Shown in pieces: positions 46,850-58,545 of a stretch of 64,000 bases of DNA. Every line of letters begins with the position of its first letter. Within the stretch, counting starts at the first letter, position 1. The translations under genes were made by a program, and so were the position numbers. The DNA is from Nilaparvata lugens (Eukaryota; Arthropoda; Insecta; Hemiptera; Delphacidae), in contig NC_052517.1 of assembly GCF_014356525.2 (NCBI RefSeq), positions 744,001 through 808,000 on the forward strand. The letters run 5' to 3'. The notes under the pieces are model-generated. The model did no database searches. It saw only the letters and a list, made by a program, of their open reading frames with translations, and was not told the DNA's origin.

Positions 46850-47790
46850 AGAAAAAATAGCATAAGAAGATATCCCATGGTTTGCAGAATTTATTCAAAG
46901 TTTGCAAGTTTTGTATCAAATTATGGTGTTGTGTATAAAGTTGAGATGATAATGTATCATATTGTGTTGATAATGTATCATTTATGGTGATATGTCATGG
47001 TAAAGGACCGTTATGTTGCAAATGTGAGTGTTAACTGAAGCCGATAGTCCTTGTAGTTGTTTGTGGTGAAGCCATTGTGACGCTGTTGGTCTCTCATACT
47101 GTTCCGTTCTTAGGCTAGGCGCACACAAGTTAGTCAATACAAGACATGATCAGTCACAATACTTTACATAGTTGCTTATGACGCAATTCACACTGATTAG
47201 TCATTGCAATCAGACTTGTTCTCATAAGCAACTATGTAAAGTATTGTGACTAAACGTGTCTGATCATGTCTTGTCTTACCGTACTTAATTGGCTGACACA
47301 CACCAATTAGTCAAGACAAGACATGATTAGACACGTTTAGTCACAATACTTTACATAGTTGCTTATGAGAACAAGTCTGATTGCAATGACTAATCAGTGT
47401 GAATTGCGTCATAAGCAACTATGTAAAGTATTGTGACTAAACGTGTCTGATCATGTCTTGTCTTACCGTACTTCATTGGCTGACACACACCAATTAGTCA
47501 AGACAAGACATGATTAGACACGTTTAGTCACAATACTTTACATAGTTGCTTATGAGAACAAGTCTACTTCCAATGACTAATCAGTGTGAATTGCGTCATA
47601 AGCAGCTATGTGAAGTATTGTGACTAAACGTGACTGATCATGTCATCACAACTAACTGGTGTGTGCCTAGCCCAACACTACAACACACTAATAATAGACA
47701 GTAGTCAGCCTTAAATTTGGAACATAAATGATCTAATCCTGCCATGAGAAATTTACTTATGCTATCTTTTCTCTTGATAGGACCTACCCA
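46850..47790. mobile_element. family D element with nested palindromic concatemer
   Basis: The left end is AGAGAAAAAATAGCATAAGA; the right end CTTATGCTATCTTTTCTCTTG is its inverse. It contains GTATCAAATTATGGTGTTGTG, GATAATGTATCAT words and GTCTCTCATACTGTTCCG, the same modules as the 151-bp arrays, here in the opposite order. Positions 47107-47676 interrupt it. Confidence 0.75.
47107..47676. mobile_element. concatemer of palindromic units (three tandem)
   Basis: The ends TTAGGCTAGGCGCACACAAG and CTGGTGTGTGCCTAGCCCAA are inverted. Between them three palindromic units of roughly 195 bp repeat ACTTTACATAGTTGCTTATG and its inverse, joined by GTCTTGTCTTACCGTACTT and CAATTAGTCAAGACAAGACA. Noncoding. 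Confidence 0.85.
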
Positions 47791-48959
47791 ACGGCCCAAC
47801 CCACCAAACCGGTAAATCTTCAATAATCAACAAAATTTGTGAAAATAAACTGATTTTCAAGTTTAAATTGGCCAACTACAAATACATGTAGGCTACACTG
47901 ATACAAAAAAATATGTTAATGTAATAGAATATATTAGATGGTAAATACTATGAACGTTCTGATAAAATTTATTAGAAAAGCCGGTAAGTCTTGCATATTT
48001 CGTAATTAACGACATAAGAAAAAGAACGATTTTAAAGAAAATCAATAAAATTTATAAAAATAGACTGACTTACAACGATAAGTTAGACAACTACTTTATA
48101 CACGGACACGAATACATGATTGAATTAGTTAATGAATAGTGAATACTTTGAACTAAGCAATAAAATCAAGAAAAAAACCTTTCTAACCTAGCAAATAACG
48201 ACTCATGGAAAACGACTACATATTCAATAATCAATACGAATGATCAATAAAAAACAATTCAAATACTACAAATTATTGTTTTATAGTAAATTTGTTTCAA
48301 TATAAATACTAATAAAATTAATAGTATTGCAAAACAAATCTAATGTAGACAATTTGGCAATCAACCTCCCGCCAAGAAATTAGTTTGTAATATGTGGGGA
48401 TAAAGGAATAAACCGAGCTCAATAATCCTATTTTAATGTAGAACTAGAAAGTAGAACAGCAAAGTAGATAGATTAAATTTTTCAAGTGGCACAAAATAGA
48501 AATCTAAAATTTGAAAACATATCTCATCGATTTCATTGTTTACTATAGAAACATTTGTTAGGTTATAATAACCTTATAAAAGTGGGCCAACGGCCAAATC
48601 TCAATAATTATGATCTTTTCGATTTCAGATTCAGATTTAAAATATTTGAATAACCAATAACAACAATTTAGGGCGGATATGGGAAGATATAGATTGAAAT
48701 AAATTTGATATTTATTAAAAATAGGTTATTAATAGCATAATGTAAAACACAAGGCTAGGTAGGCCTAATTATTATAGCTTCCATTTTGTAAAAGTACGAC
48801 GATGATAGTCGATTAACCAGAATTTTGAACTTGTTAATCATGCAAAAATCATATCAATAAGAAATAATATTTAGTTTATAATTTATTAATATTAGAGATG
48901 GATTGATGTGGAAAGTGGAAGAATAGATTACGGTTGATAATCGATTTATCTAAATTATG
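47791..48959. other. AT-rich 5' region of the zinc-finger gene
   Basis: No coding frame, long repeat or RNA gene was recognised. It probably belongs to the intron upstream of the start-codon exon. Low GC throughout. Confidence 0.5.
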
Positions 48960-49330
48960 GGGCTTGTTCGATTCATGGACCATGGAGTAGCTCCATTGTG
49001 GCCAAAAAACGACAGTCGGCTTGACAACGGGTTCGGTTTGAAAGAAGTCGAATTAATTTTAATTAATGCGAACAAAGTTTTAAGCTTAAACAAATACTAC
49101 CTTTTAATTAGGACACACTGTTGGTAATAACATTTATCCACGAAATATTAGAGCTGAATTCACAAGTTGATACAGTCAATGAAATAGCTCTGCGTCACTG
49201 CCTTTAGCGATTTTAGCGCTACCTACGTAGAAAAAATGGCCGCTTTTTGTTTGAAGATGGCCGTGGATTATCCACCAATCAGAGACGAGAGCGGTTAAAT
49301 TCAAACGTTCAAATCGTTTATTTACCGAAT
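48960..49330 (-). promoter_or_regulatory. candidate promoter/5' exon region (weak)
   Basis: This is the only GC-richer, apparently non-repetitive block upstream of exon 1. It has two YY1/Pho-like cores, ATGGCCGC at 49236 and AAGATGGCC at 49256, 20 bp apart. No TATA box or donor was fixed. Assignment is inferred from the need for an upstream 5' UTR exon. Confidence 0.25.
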
Positions 49331-50245
49331 TGATTGAAAGGATAATAAATTATTGAATATTTATCAATCTACTATCACAAAATAATTTATTCAACATCAT
49401 AAAATGAAGAATATTTATATAACCACACATATTTTCACAGAAAACCCGTGAAAATGAACAAATATTGATTGAATTCTATGAAGATCCACTATTTAACGGG
49501 GGAACGAGCTTCGCTCTGGAGTATAAAAGCATAGAAAATTTGTAATGAAAGTATGAATTTATAGTTCATATTTATTTATTCATTTTTAAGATTCACTACT
49601 TATAGTGACTTCTCTGCTAAGATTTCTTCAACATACCGGTATTAATAAGTCGTTTTATTTTGATTTGCATTAAGAATGCATATTGTTTTGATTTAACTAA
49701 TTATGCTAAAAATATTATAACTTATTAAGTTAGTAGTCCAAAAATTTGTACTCCTTATAAAATTCTAGTCCTGGTATTGCTTGGAATTATTTTACCAGTT
49801 GTTTGGAACCCACCTAAAATTGCATGATAATCATAATAAAAGAATTATTCCTCGCAGGAGAGACTGTCTTATGGTTCAAATTAAGTTCAGCGCCGCGCTA
49901 TCGGTTCTGTCATTGGATGGGTGTCTGTTTAAGACCAGCTCTGCTAACAGTCAGTGTTATCAGCTGCAAAATTACTAGCCGGTGGTTTGGAACACACCTG
50001 AAGTCCACCTATCTCTCATAATACCGGTCGTGTGTTAATGAGAACGATATTATTTCACATCCTTATCAGTGAGTCGACAATTATTAGTTGAAACTCCGCC
50101 GATTCATGTTATTACATCACAATATTATAATTGGAAACCAGTTTATTCTCACAAATTTTGTTGATGATTAAAGATTTACCGGTTTGGAGGGTTAGGTTGT
50201 TGGGTACCTATTATCAAGAGGAAAGATAGCATGAGTCGGTAATTG
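49331..50245. other. spacer with old repeat fragments
   Basis: Mostly AT-rich. GAACGAGCTTCGCTC at 49503 resembles Helitron-type hairpin ends. TTTACCGGTTTGGAGGGTTA at 50176 matches, in reverse, 47795-47818. No gene was recognised. Confidence 0.5.
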
Positions 50246-51833
50246 ACCGAGCGAATTGAGGTCTAAGATTCAAGTCGACGGTTTGGCATTTCTCTTAATG
50301 TTTATATGTTGCGCATTTACGGCGAAACGCGGTAATAGATTTTTAGGAAATTTGACAGGTATGTTCCTTTTTTAATTGCTCGTCGAAGTATATACAAGGT
50401 TTTCGGAAATTTTGCATTTCAAGGATAATATAAAAGGAAAAATCTGGTGTGGTACACTCACACAACTTTCCTTGCTCATATTCGAAACTACGATCAGACT
50501 TTTGTATATGTGTATATATAATTGTTTTCAGAGTACTTTTTCCTTTGTGTAAATTGTGAAATTCAATGATTTTTTTAGTCGTCAAAACAGCTGTTCTACA
50601 GATGAAATATCTCGACTATGTGTTCTTTTTATGAACTGCTCTACCTACCTACCTCATGCACGAGAAGGAGGTTACAAAGTCCATTTCTCAAGGATGGGGT
50701 GGACCCCCCATTAGTTTCCCAGAAAGGAGACTCATGCCAGTTAATAGAGCTGATAAATAACTATACAGAGTATGAATTTGAAAAAAATCGGTCAAGTTAT
50801 TTTGAAAAAATCGTGAAAAACATGGTTTTTTAGTAATTATCCGCCATTTTTCTCAAGAATATTACGGAGCTCCTGCAATTTTCCAAGGAAAAAACTCATG
50901 TCATTTGATAGGACTTATGAATAGCTACCCATGGCTTGAATTTGAAGAAAATCGTTAGAGCCGTTTTCGAGAAAACCGTGAAAAACCTGGTTTTTGGTCA
51001 TTATCCGCCATTTTTCTCAAGAATATTACAGAGCTCCTGAAATTTTCCCAGAAATGAAACTTATGCCAGTTGATAGGGCTTAGAAATAGCTATCCATGGT
51101 ATAAATTTGAAGAAAATCGTTGGAGCCGTTTTCGAGAAAACCGTGAAAACATGGTTTTTTAGTCATTTTCCGCCATTTTTCTCAAGAATATTACGGAGCT
51201 CCTGAAATTTTCCCAGAAATGAGACTTATGCTAGTTGATAGGGCTTATAAATAGCTATCCATGATATAAATTTGAAGAAAATCGTTAGAGCCATTTTCGA
51301 GAAAAACGTGAAAAACATGGTTTTTTAGTAATTATCCGCCATTTTTTCCGCCATCTTGAATTGAATTTTATTGAATTTCTTATTGTCGGGTCCTCATGGT
51401 ATAGGGACCTTAAGTTTAAAATTTCAAGTCGATCGGTTAATTAGGAATGGAGTTATCGTGTTCACAGACATACACACACACACACACATACACACACACA
51501 GACCAATACCCAAAAATCATGTTTTTGGACTCAGGGGACCTTGAAACGTATGGAAAACTTGAAATTGGGGTACCTTAATTTTTTTTGGAAAGCAATACTT
51601 TCCTTACCTATGGTAGTAGGGCAAGGAAAGTAAAAATGAGCCTCCTTCATACGCCAATATCGGAGTAAAAATCAGAGACTATGGAATTATTAATCATAAA
51701 TCAGCTGACAAGTGATTACACAGATGTGTGGAGAAGCCAGTCTATTGCTGTATTTCCATAAGGTCTATAGTTTCAATCAGGTACTTGTGGATGAGAATTC
51801 TGCGTGAAGTCTACTGTTCACAGAACTACTAGT
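50246..51833 (+). mobile_element. family J element, copy 2, split by a family A element
   Basis: The outer parts match 40256-40655 (CCGAGCGAATTGAGGTCTAA at the start, TTCACAGAACTACTAGT at the end). They are separated at an AAAA run by 50441-51634. Comparison with the uninterrupted copy gives the insertion point to within a few bases. Confidence 0.8.
50441..51634 (+). mobile_element. family A element with defined ends
   Basis: It runs from TCTGGTGTGGTACACTCACA to TAGGGCAAGGAAAGT, flanked by AAAA on both sides (possible target duplication). About four internal units of roughly 150 bp (50790-51345) repeat ATTATCCGCCATTTTTCTCA and AATCGTTAGAGCCGTTTTCG. An AC microsatellite is at 51471-51500. No protein is encoded, so it is presumably mobilised in trans. 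Confidence 0.8.
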
Positions 51834-52236
51834 GGTAGGAATTGGTCATTTATTTCCAAATTTCAAGCCGATTACTGTCTATTATTACTGATATATATCT
51901 CATGGTAGGATTAGGCCTTTTATGTTCCAAATTTCTTCTCCGATTACTGTGGACTACTGTCTATTATTATTGTGTTGTTGGGAGTGTAAGAAGGGCACAG
52001 TATGAGAGACTACCAGCGTCACATAGCTTCACCAAAAACAACTACTAGGACTATCGGCTTCAATTAACACTCACATTTGCAACATAAACGCCCTAAACCA
52101 TGGCATATCACCATAAATGATACAGAATCAACACAATATGATACAGTATCATCTCAACTTGATACGCAACACCATAATTTGATACAAACCCTATACCATG
52201 TGATTATCTTCTATCTTTTCACTATGGTATCAACAG
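51834..52236. mobile_element. family D element, decayed copy
   Basis: It contains a single copy of the 151-bp module (AGTATGAGAGACTACCAGCG, GACTATCGGCTTCA) followed by GATACAGTATCATCTCAACT and ACACCATAATTTGATACAAA, as at the right side of the 53795-55715 element. Confidence 0.75.
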
Positions 52237-53794
52237 AAGTACTGTAGTGATATTTCACTCGAAAATCAATATATTTTTACACACTTTTTTCCATGTATTT
52301 CACATGACATGCAGTCATGTGAAAAACATAGAAAAAGTTTGTTAATACATCGCAGCTCGAGATGGTTCAGAAAACCATCATCTTTGATAGTATCGTACAT
52401 TTTTTCTTAAAATTAGTTGACAGGGTACATTCCAACAATATATCAAACAAAGCCCAAAAATCCAATCTTCAACAATTTTATAAATATATATTTTCATAAT
52501 AATATCGATATACAAAAAATGTTTTTCAGCGGATGATTGAAAATATTGCGCAAGTTTATACAACGTGTATGTATAAATAATAATACCATGGGCATTATAA
52601 CTATAGCTTTACTTATAATACCGTGGGCACTGTTATGCATGTTTTTACATAGCTTCACATAAATATATGTATATAATAATATGTGTATATTATGCTTCAA
52701 CACTTACGCACTTTTACACTATTTCAAATTCGCCTAAATTTACAAAATGCATTAAAGTCTACCAACACTAAACGACATTTATTTCATGTAAACGTTGTAC
52801 AATTTTCCGTCGCATTTTTTTATAAATTGAGATATAAAAAATTGCGTAGTTCGATAAGATTTATTCGTTTATTTAATATCAATTAAAGCAAGGCAAGATT
52901 ATTCAAGTGATTTTTGATTACTCTATTATTATTTATATTATGATCCAACAAGAACGATTAATCAACAAAATTAGATATAATTTTATTAGTTTAGCCATTC
53001 TAAAATTTTGAAAGTTTTCGAGAAAAATAGCAAAATTATTCATAATTGAAAATTAAAATATAAAGGTGTAGTGTCAAAAAATAAATAAAATATATTGGAG
53101 TCTATGAGATAATTTGATTAAGTATTTTGAAAGTTTTCAATCATAAAAATCTTGAAAAAATGAGTGGAATTATGAAAATTTTTTCAAGAAAAATTATGGA
53201 AAGTTTTAATGAAGACAAGATGAACAAAATTAAATCATCAAATAAAACAAATATCTTGTATAATATAAGAAAATATAAATTTGAAAAAAATATTCAACAA
53301 ATAATTACAAATGAATATAGGAGGAGATGGAGGATAAAGTTACAGAAATCTAAAAAATATCACTTTTTTATGGAAAGAATAAACAATTTTGAATATCAAT
53401 CATAACACAACAGAATGCTTCAATTCCTTTAGTTTTGTAATAATTTGATAAGCTACTAAATTTTATTTACTTACTAATGACAATTTATTCTGTATCACAT
53501 TTTCAACTTTTCAAGGCTTTTCGACTAATTTTACAATTAAATAACAAAAAGCTAAACAAACTAAAACTATTTTTAAAAACGTTTTCGAAAATTATAATTT
53601 AGGGTTACAACATAATTTCATATGGTATTTGAATCAATATCAGGACAACGAAGATATCATATCATAATATCAATAAAAAAATTATTGTATTTTATATTTC
53701 ATAATTTAAGAATATTTTATTTTAAATTAATGAAACAATGGAGTTCTGTTTCGATGAAATTTATAATTTTTATAATAAAAGAATAGCGTTATTC
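52237..53794. other. very AT-rich DNA, no convincing gene
   Basis: Low GC throughout. A 92-codon frame at 53127-53405 (plus) is Lys/Asn/Ile-rich, as expected for chance translation of AT-rich DNA, with no motif. No splice-flanked GC-rich block was found. Confidence 0.5.
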
Positions 53795-55715
53795 AAAAAT
53801 ATAGCATAAGAATATATTCCATGGGTAGTTTATTATCCAAATTCCAAGCAGATTTTCGTTAACTGAAAAAGAGAAACTGAAGTCGACTACTGTCGACTAC
53901 TGTCTATTATTAGTGTGTTGTTAGGAGTGTAAGAGTGTAAGAAGGGCACAGTATGAGAGACTACCAGCGTCACATAGCTTCACCAAAAACAACTACTAGG
54001 ACTATCGGCTTCAGTTAACACTCACATTTGCAACATAGACACCCTATACACTGTCTATTATTAGTGTGTTGTTGGGAGTGTAAGAGTGTAAGAAGGGCAC
54101 AGTATGAGAGACTACCAGCGTCACATAGCTTCACCAAAAACAACTACTAGGACTATCGGCTTCAGTTAACACTCACATTTGCAAAATAGACACCCTATAC
54201 ACTGTCTATTATTAGTGTGTTGTTAGGAGTGTAAGAGTGTAAGAAGGGCACAGTATGAGAGACTACCAGCGTCACATAGCTTCACCAAAAACAACTACTA
54301 GGACTATCGGCTTCAGTTAACACTCACATTTGCAAAATAGACACCCTATACACTGTCTATTATTAGTGTGTTGTTAGGAGTGTAAGAGTGTAAGAAGGGC
54401 ACAGTATGAGAGACTACCAGCGTCACATAGCTTCACCAAAAACAACTACTAGGACTATCGGCTTCAGTTAACACTCACATTTGCAACATAGACACCCTAT
54501 ACACTGTCTATTATTAGTGAGTTGTTGGGAGTGTAAGAGTGTAAGAAGGGCACAGTATGAGAGACTACCAGCGTCACATAGCTTCACCAAAAACAACTAC
54601 TAGGACTATCGGCTTCAGTTAACACTCACATTTGCAACATAGACACCCTATACACTGTCTATTATTAGTGAGTTGTTGGGAGTGTAAGAGTGTAAGAAGG
54701 GCACAGTATGAGAGACTACCAGCGTCACATAGCTTCACCAAAAACAACTACTAGGACTATCGGCTTCAGTTAACACTCACATTTGCAACATAGACACCCT
54801 ATACACTGTCTATCATTAGTGTGTTTTTGGGAGTGTAAGAGTGTAAGAAGGGCACAGTATGAGAGACTACCAGCGTCACATAGCTTCACAAAAACAACTA
54901 CTAGGACTATCGGCTTCAGTTAACACTCACATTTGCAACATAGACACCCTATACACTGTCTATTATTATGTGTTGTTAGGAGTGTAAGAGTGTAAGAAGG
55001 GCACAGTATGAGAGACTACCAGCGTCACATAGCTTCACCAAAAACAACTACTAGGACTATCGGCTTCAGTTAACACTCACATTTGCAACATAGACACCCT
55101 ATACACTGTCTATTATTAGTGTGTTGTTGGGAGTGTAAGAGTGTAAGAAGGACACAGTATGAGAGACAACCAGCGTCACATAGCTTCACCAAAAACAACT
55201 ACTAGGACTATCGGCTTCAGTTAACACTCACATTTGCAACATAGACACCCTATACACTGTCTATTATTAGTGTGTTGTTGGGAGTGTAAGAGTGTAAGAA
55301 GGGCACAGTATGAGAGACTACCAGCGTCACATAGCTTCACCAAAAACAACTACTAGGACTATCGGCTTCAGTTAACACTCACATTTGTAACATAAACGCC
55401 CTATACACTGTCTATTATTAGTGTGTTGTTGGGAGTGTAAGAGTGTAAGAAGGGCACAGTATGAGAGACTACCAGCGTCACATAGCTTCACCAAAAACAA
55501 CTACTAGGACTATCGGCTTCAGTTAACACTCACATTTGTAACATAAACGCCCTATACCATGGCATATCACCATAAATGATACAGTATCAACCCAATATGA
55601 TACAGATCATCTCAACTTGATACACAACACCATAATTTGATACAAAACTTACAAACTTTGAATGAATTCTACAAACCATGGCATATCTTCTTATGCTATC
55701 TTTTCTCTATGGTCC
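53795..55715. mobile_element. family D element with expanded 151-bp array
   Basis: The outer ends are AAATATAGCATAAGAATATA and TATCTTCTTATGCTATCTTT, roughly inverted. Eleven units of 151 bp (53880-55560), marked by AAGGGCACAGTATGAGAGAC, lie inside and are followed by the GATACAGTATC module. Units differ by single bases (GTTGTTGGG/GTTGTTAGG, ATAGACACC/ATAAACGCC). Confidence 0.85.
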
Positions 55716-56309
55716 TACTCTCTAATAAATTTTGCTTATCTGGGGGAACAAATAGAATATCATTGTTTAGTATGACGGTTTTCACACTGGTATGAACACT
55801 CCCATACCAGCTAATGCTACTCTATTTAGCTCATGTGTGAACACACCCATAACAACTAATGCTATTCTTCAGATGGAAATTACTGAGATATTGCAAATGC
55901 TAATGAATTTATAATTATTTTGCACTTGATAAGAACAATAGCTTTTTTCAGGACATCATCGTACACGTGGACAAGACGTTAAAAATATATAATAAATTAT
56001 TATTGAACAAAAATCCAAATTAGGCTATCCTGTAAATTACCCTGAAGTCTTCGGGGTTAATTTAAATCATTTAATTTGGATTTTCGTTTAATAATAATTA
56101 TTAATGTTATTCTTAGGGCCTGTTTCCGAGCTCGGGATTCAGCTAAGTCCTAGACTTTAAACAGATGGAGTCAGAAAATTGGTTTTCCAAAACGGGGCGT
56201 AGGCTAGTCGCAGTCATTGTCATAGTCGAATTACATGTTTGAATTAAATTTCGAAAAACTAGAAAATTGAACACAAAATAAAATGAAGAGAAAATAGTGT
56301 AAAGTTTCA

Positions 56310-56765
56310 ACTATTTTGAATATTTAGTGCTTAGTGAGAGAAGTTAGTGGTGTGGAAGCAAGGACATTGAATAGATGGGGTGAGAAGAAAATACAAGCCT
56401 TTGAGATGTGGACCTATCGCAGAATGCTGAGAATCTCATACACCGATCATGTTACAAATGAAGAGGTTCTGAGGAGAATGGGTAAGAAACTGCAACTCAT
56501 TGGTGAAATCAAGGAGCGCAAATTAATGTACCTGGGTCACATAATGAGAGGTCACAAGTATGGAATATTGCACCTCATTATGCAAGGCAAAATAACAGGT
56601 AGGAGGTCAGTGGGGCGAAGAAGGATATCTTGGTTGCGCAATTTAAGGGATTGGTTCAAGTGCACCTCAATGAACTTTTCAAGTCAGCTGTAAGCAGGGT
56701 GAAAATTGCCATCATGATAGCCAACCTCCGCCATGGAGACGGCACATGAAGAAGAAGAAGAGAGA
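56310..56765 (+). pseudogene. non-LTR retroelement C-terminal fragment
   Basis: The frame 56334-56693 includes AFEMWTYRRMLRISYTDHVT, IKERKLMYLGHIMRGHKYG and GRRRISWLRNLRDWF, a pattern at the C-terminus of many insect non-LTR RT proteins. A one-base shift near 56660 puts the final KIAIMIANLRHGDGT in another frame, followed by TGA and an AAG repeat tail. Finger, palm and endonuclease are absent. Confidence 0.85.
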
Positions 56766-57162
56766 AGTTAATTCAATATGAAGTGATAATTGAGTGTTAT
56801 ATTCAAATATAGTTTGGTGTTTTAATTTCTTTAAATTCAAAATGTTTAGCTTAAATATATTTTTGGACGAAAATTGATCTTGAACGTTTTACAGTAGAAC
56901 ATAACCTATTTTTTGGACATTTTATTAATTTATCAAAATTGGGAATGGAATATATTTGGGCCGAGCCTGTTGTTCCTTCCTAATCATATTTATATGATTT
57001 GTGATTCTCTCCACGTATTTAGAAATGTCTAATTTCGTCAAGGAAAAACTTTTCCAATTTTATAGAAATAAGAAAATAAAAACTACGACTACTGTTATAA
57101 AAGCTGCGACTACGCCCCGTTTTGGAAAGCCAATTTTTTGACTCCAGCTGTTCAAAGTCTAG

Positions 57163-57327
57163 AGGTACGTACAGATATACGCGCCGCGAACATGAGCAAT
57201 TCACTTTTAATCAGCTGACTATATCTGTATTTTTACAGAAACGGTAAGATACAGATATAAAAAGCTTGGCATCAGCTGATTAAAAGTGAATTGCTTATGT
57301 TCGCGGCGCGTAAATCTGTACGCACCT
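57163..57327. mobile_element. palindromic MITE, family E, copy 2
   Basis: The ends AGGTACGTACAGATATACGC and GTAAATCTGTACGCACCT are as in copy 1 at 10694, but the central AT-rich segment (AAACGGTAAGATACAGATAT) is inverted relative to it. Inserted in the right arm of the fold-back element. Confidence 0.85.
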
Positions 57328-57558
57328 CTGGACTTTAGCTCGGAAACCGGCCCTAATAATTATTATTAAACGAAAATCCAAATTAAATGATTTAGATTAA
57401 CCCCGAAGACTTCAGGGTAATTTACATGATAGCCTAATTTGGATTTTTGTTCAATAATAATTTATTATATATTTTAAACATCTTGTCCACGTGTAAGATG
57501 TCCTGAAAAAAAGCTATTGTTCTTATAAAGTGAAAAATAATTATAAATTCATTAGCAA

Positions 57559-58146
57559 AGACAATAAGTCTTTCTGCCTAGTAGAGCGAACTCATTGAAT
57601 ATCAGGGGTTTATTTTAGTTATCTGTTCCTAAATAAAAATAAAAATCTGAGAACCCTATTTAAATTATTTCATCACGACATGTTTCGGCTACTAATGCCA
57701 TTTTCAACATTTGAATTTTCAAATTTAAATTTTCAATTTATATTCAAAAGTAGCCCTACAGAAAAAATACAATTAGCTGTTTCTGTATTAAAACAAGTCT
57801 GAATAATGCTGTGAAACAAATATATCAACACTTTAAAATCAAGTGTTTATGAGTGTGAATAAATTTGAATTTGAATTTGAAAAAGTGAAACAAATTTACG
57901 AAGATTCACTTAAATTTAATAAAACTGAGATTCCTAAATATTGCTTCAATAAAGTTTAATCAAATTACAGCTTCAAAATTATCTAAAAAGAAAATCGGGA
58001 AAATTTTATTGCAACAACAGTGTAACCATAGTCAGATTCACATAGATAATAATAATAATAATATCGAGTGACCTGGTTGGCTCAGGTCTGGGTCCATTAT
58101 TATTATTATTAATATTACCAAAAATATCATTAATAAATAATTATTT
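57559..58146. other. spacer, dispersed-repeat words
   Basis: CATCACGACATGTTTCGGCT near 57671 and GAGTGACCTGGTTGGCTCAG near 58066 are repeat-like words, but no element boundaries could be set. AATTTGAATTTGAATTTGAA at 57860 looks like a retroelement tail. No gene was seen. Confidence 0.45.
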
Positions 58147-58400
58147 CGAAGACACGTACACTGAATTGGTTTATTCAATGAGATGTTCTGCACATGCGCA
58201 CTAGTGCTTGCTCGCCAGCCAATCACAGCACAGATGGCCAAACTAGATCGACCAATGAGAGCACAGCTAGCCAAACTAGTCCAGCCAATGAGAGGCCAGT
58301 ATGTATCGCACGCACGCACACTCGCTGCCAGTTTGAGTCTGTTGTAGTATGGATACCTTCAAATAAAATAAATTATCAAAGTCAATCAGAAATTATATTA
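58147..58400 (+). promoter_or_regulatory. CCAAT-box cluster, possible solo LTR promoter
   Basis: Three CCAAT boxes (AGCCAATCACAG, GACCAATGAGAG, AGCCAATGAGAG) lie about 32-35 bp apart at 58218-58290, in short repeats with CCAAACTAG. Downstream are a CGCACGCACGCAC run and AATAAAATAAAT at 58362. This order resembles an LTR (promoter then polyadenylation signal), but no LTR boundaries were confirmed. Confidence 0.35.
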
Positions 58401-58545
58401 AGTGCCGGTTGCACAGAAGTCGGTTAAATTTTAATTGTGATTAATTCCAAGAGAAGCCGTCGTCTTATTAAAAATGTATTCTCTGATAGGTTCCCGTGAT
58501 ATTAATCACAGTTAAAATTTAACCGGCTTTTGTGCAACAGGCACT
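58401..58545. mobile_element. 145-bp MITE with 33-bp inverted ends
   Basis: The left end AGTGCCGGTTGCACAGAAGT and the right end TTTTGTGCAACAGGCACT are inverted, with GGTTAAATTTTAA inside and its inverse. Flanked by TTA and AAG. Noncoding. Confidence 0.85.

Larger units (their letters stand above)
55890..57558. mobile_element. fold-back element with a retroelement fragment in its loop
   Basis: Arms of more than 300 bp are inverted: GCTAATGAATTTATAATTAT at the left edge and TAATTATAAATTCATTAGC at the right. Matching inner words include GGACATCATCGTACACGTGG, GAAGTCTTCGGGGTTAATTT and AAAACGGGGCGTAG. The loop holds a non-LTR fragment (56310-56765). The right arm is itself interrupted by family E MITE copy 2 (57163-57327). 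Confidence 0.8.

Noticed and set aside
53127..53405. 92-residue plus-strand open frame
   Set aside because: Lys/Asn/Ile-rich composition is expected from very AT-rich DNA. There is no motif, splice context or GC rise.
57019..57204. 61-residue minus-strand frame in the fold-back arm
   Set aside because: It spans the arm of an inverted repeat and a MITE end, with no motif.
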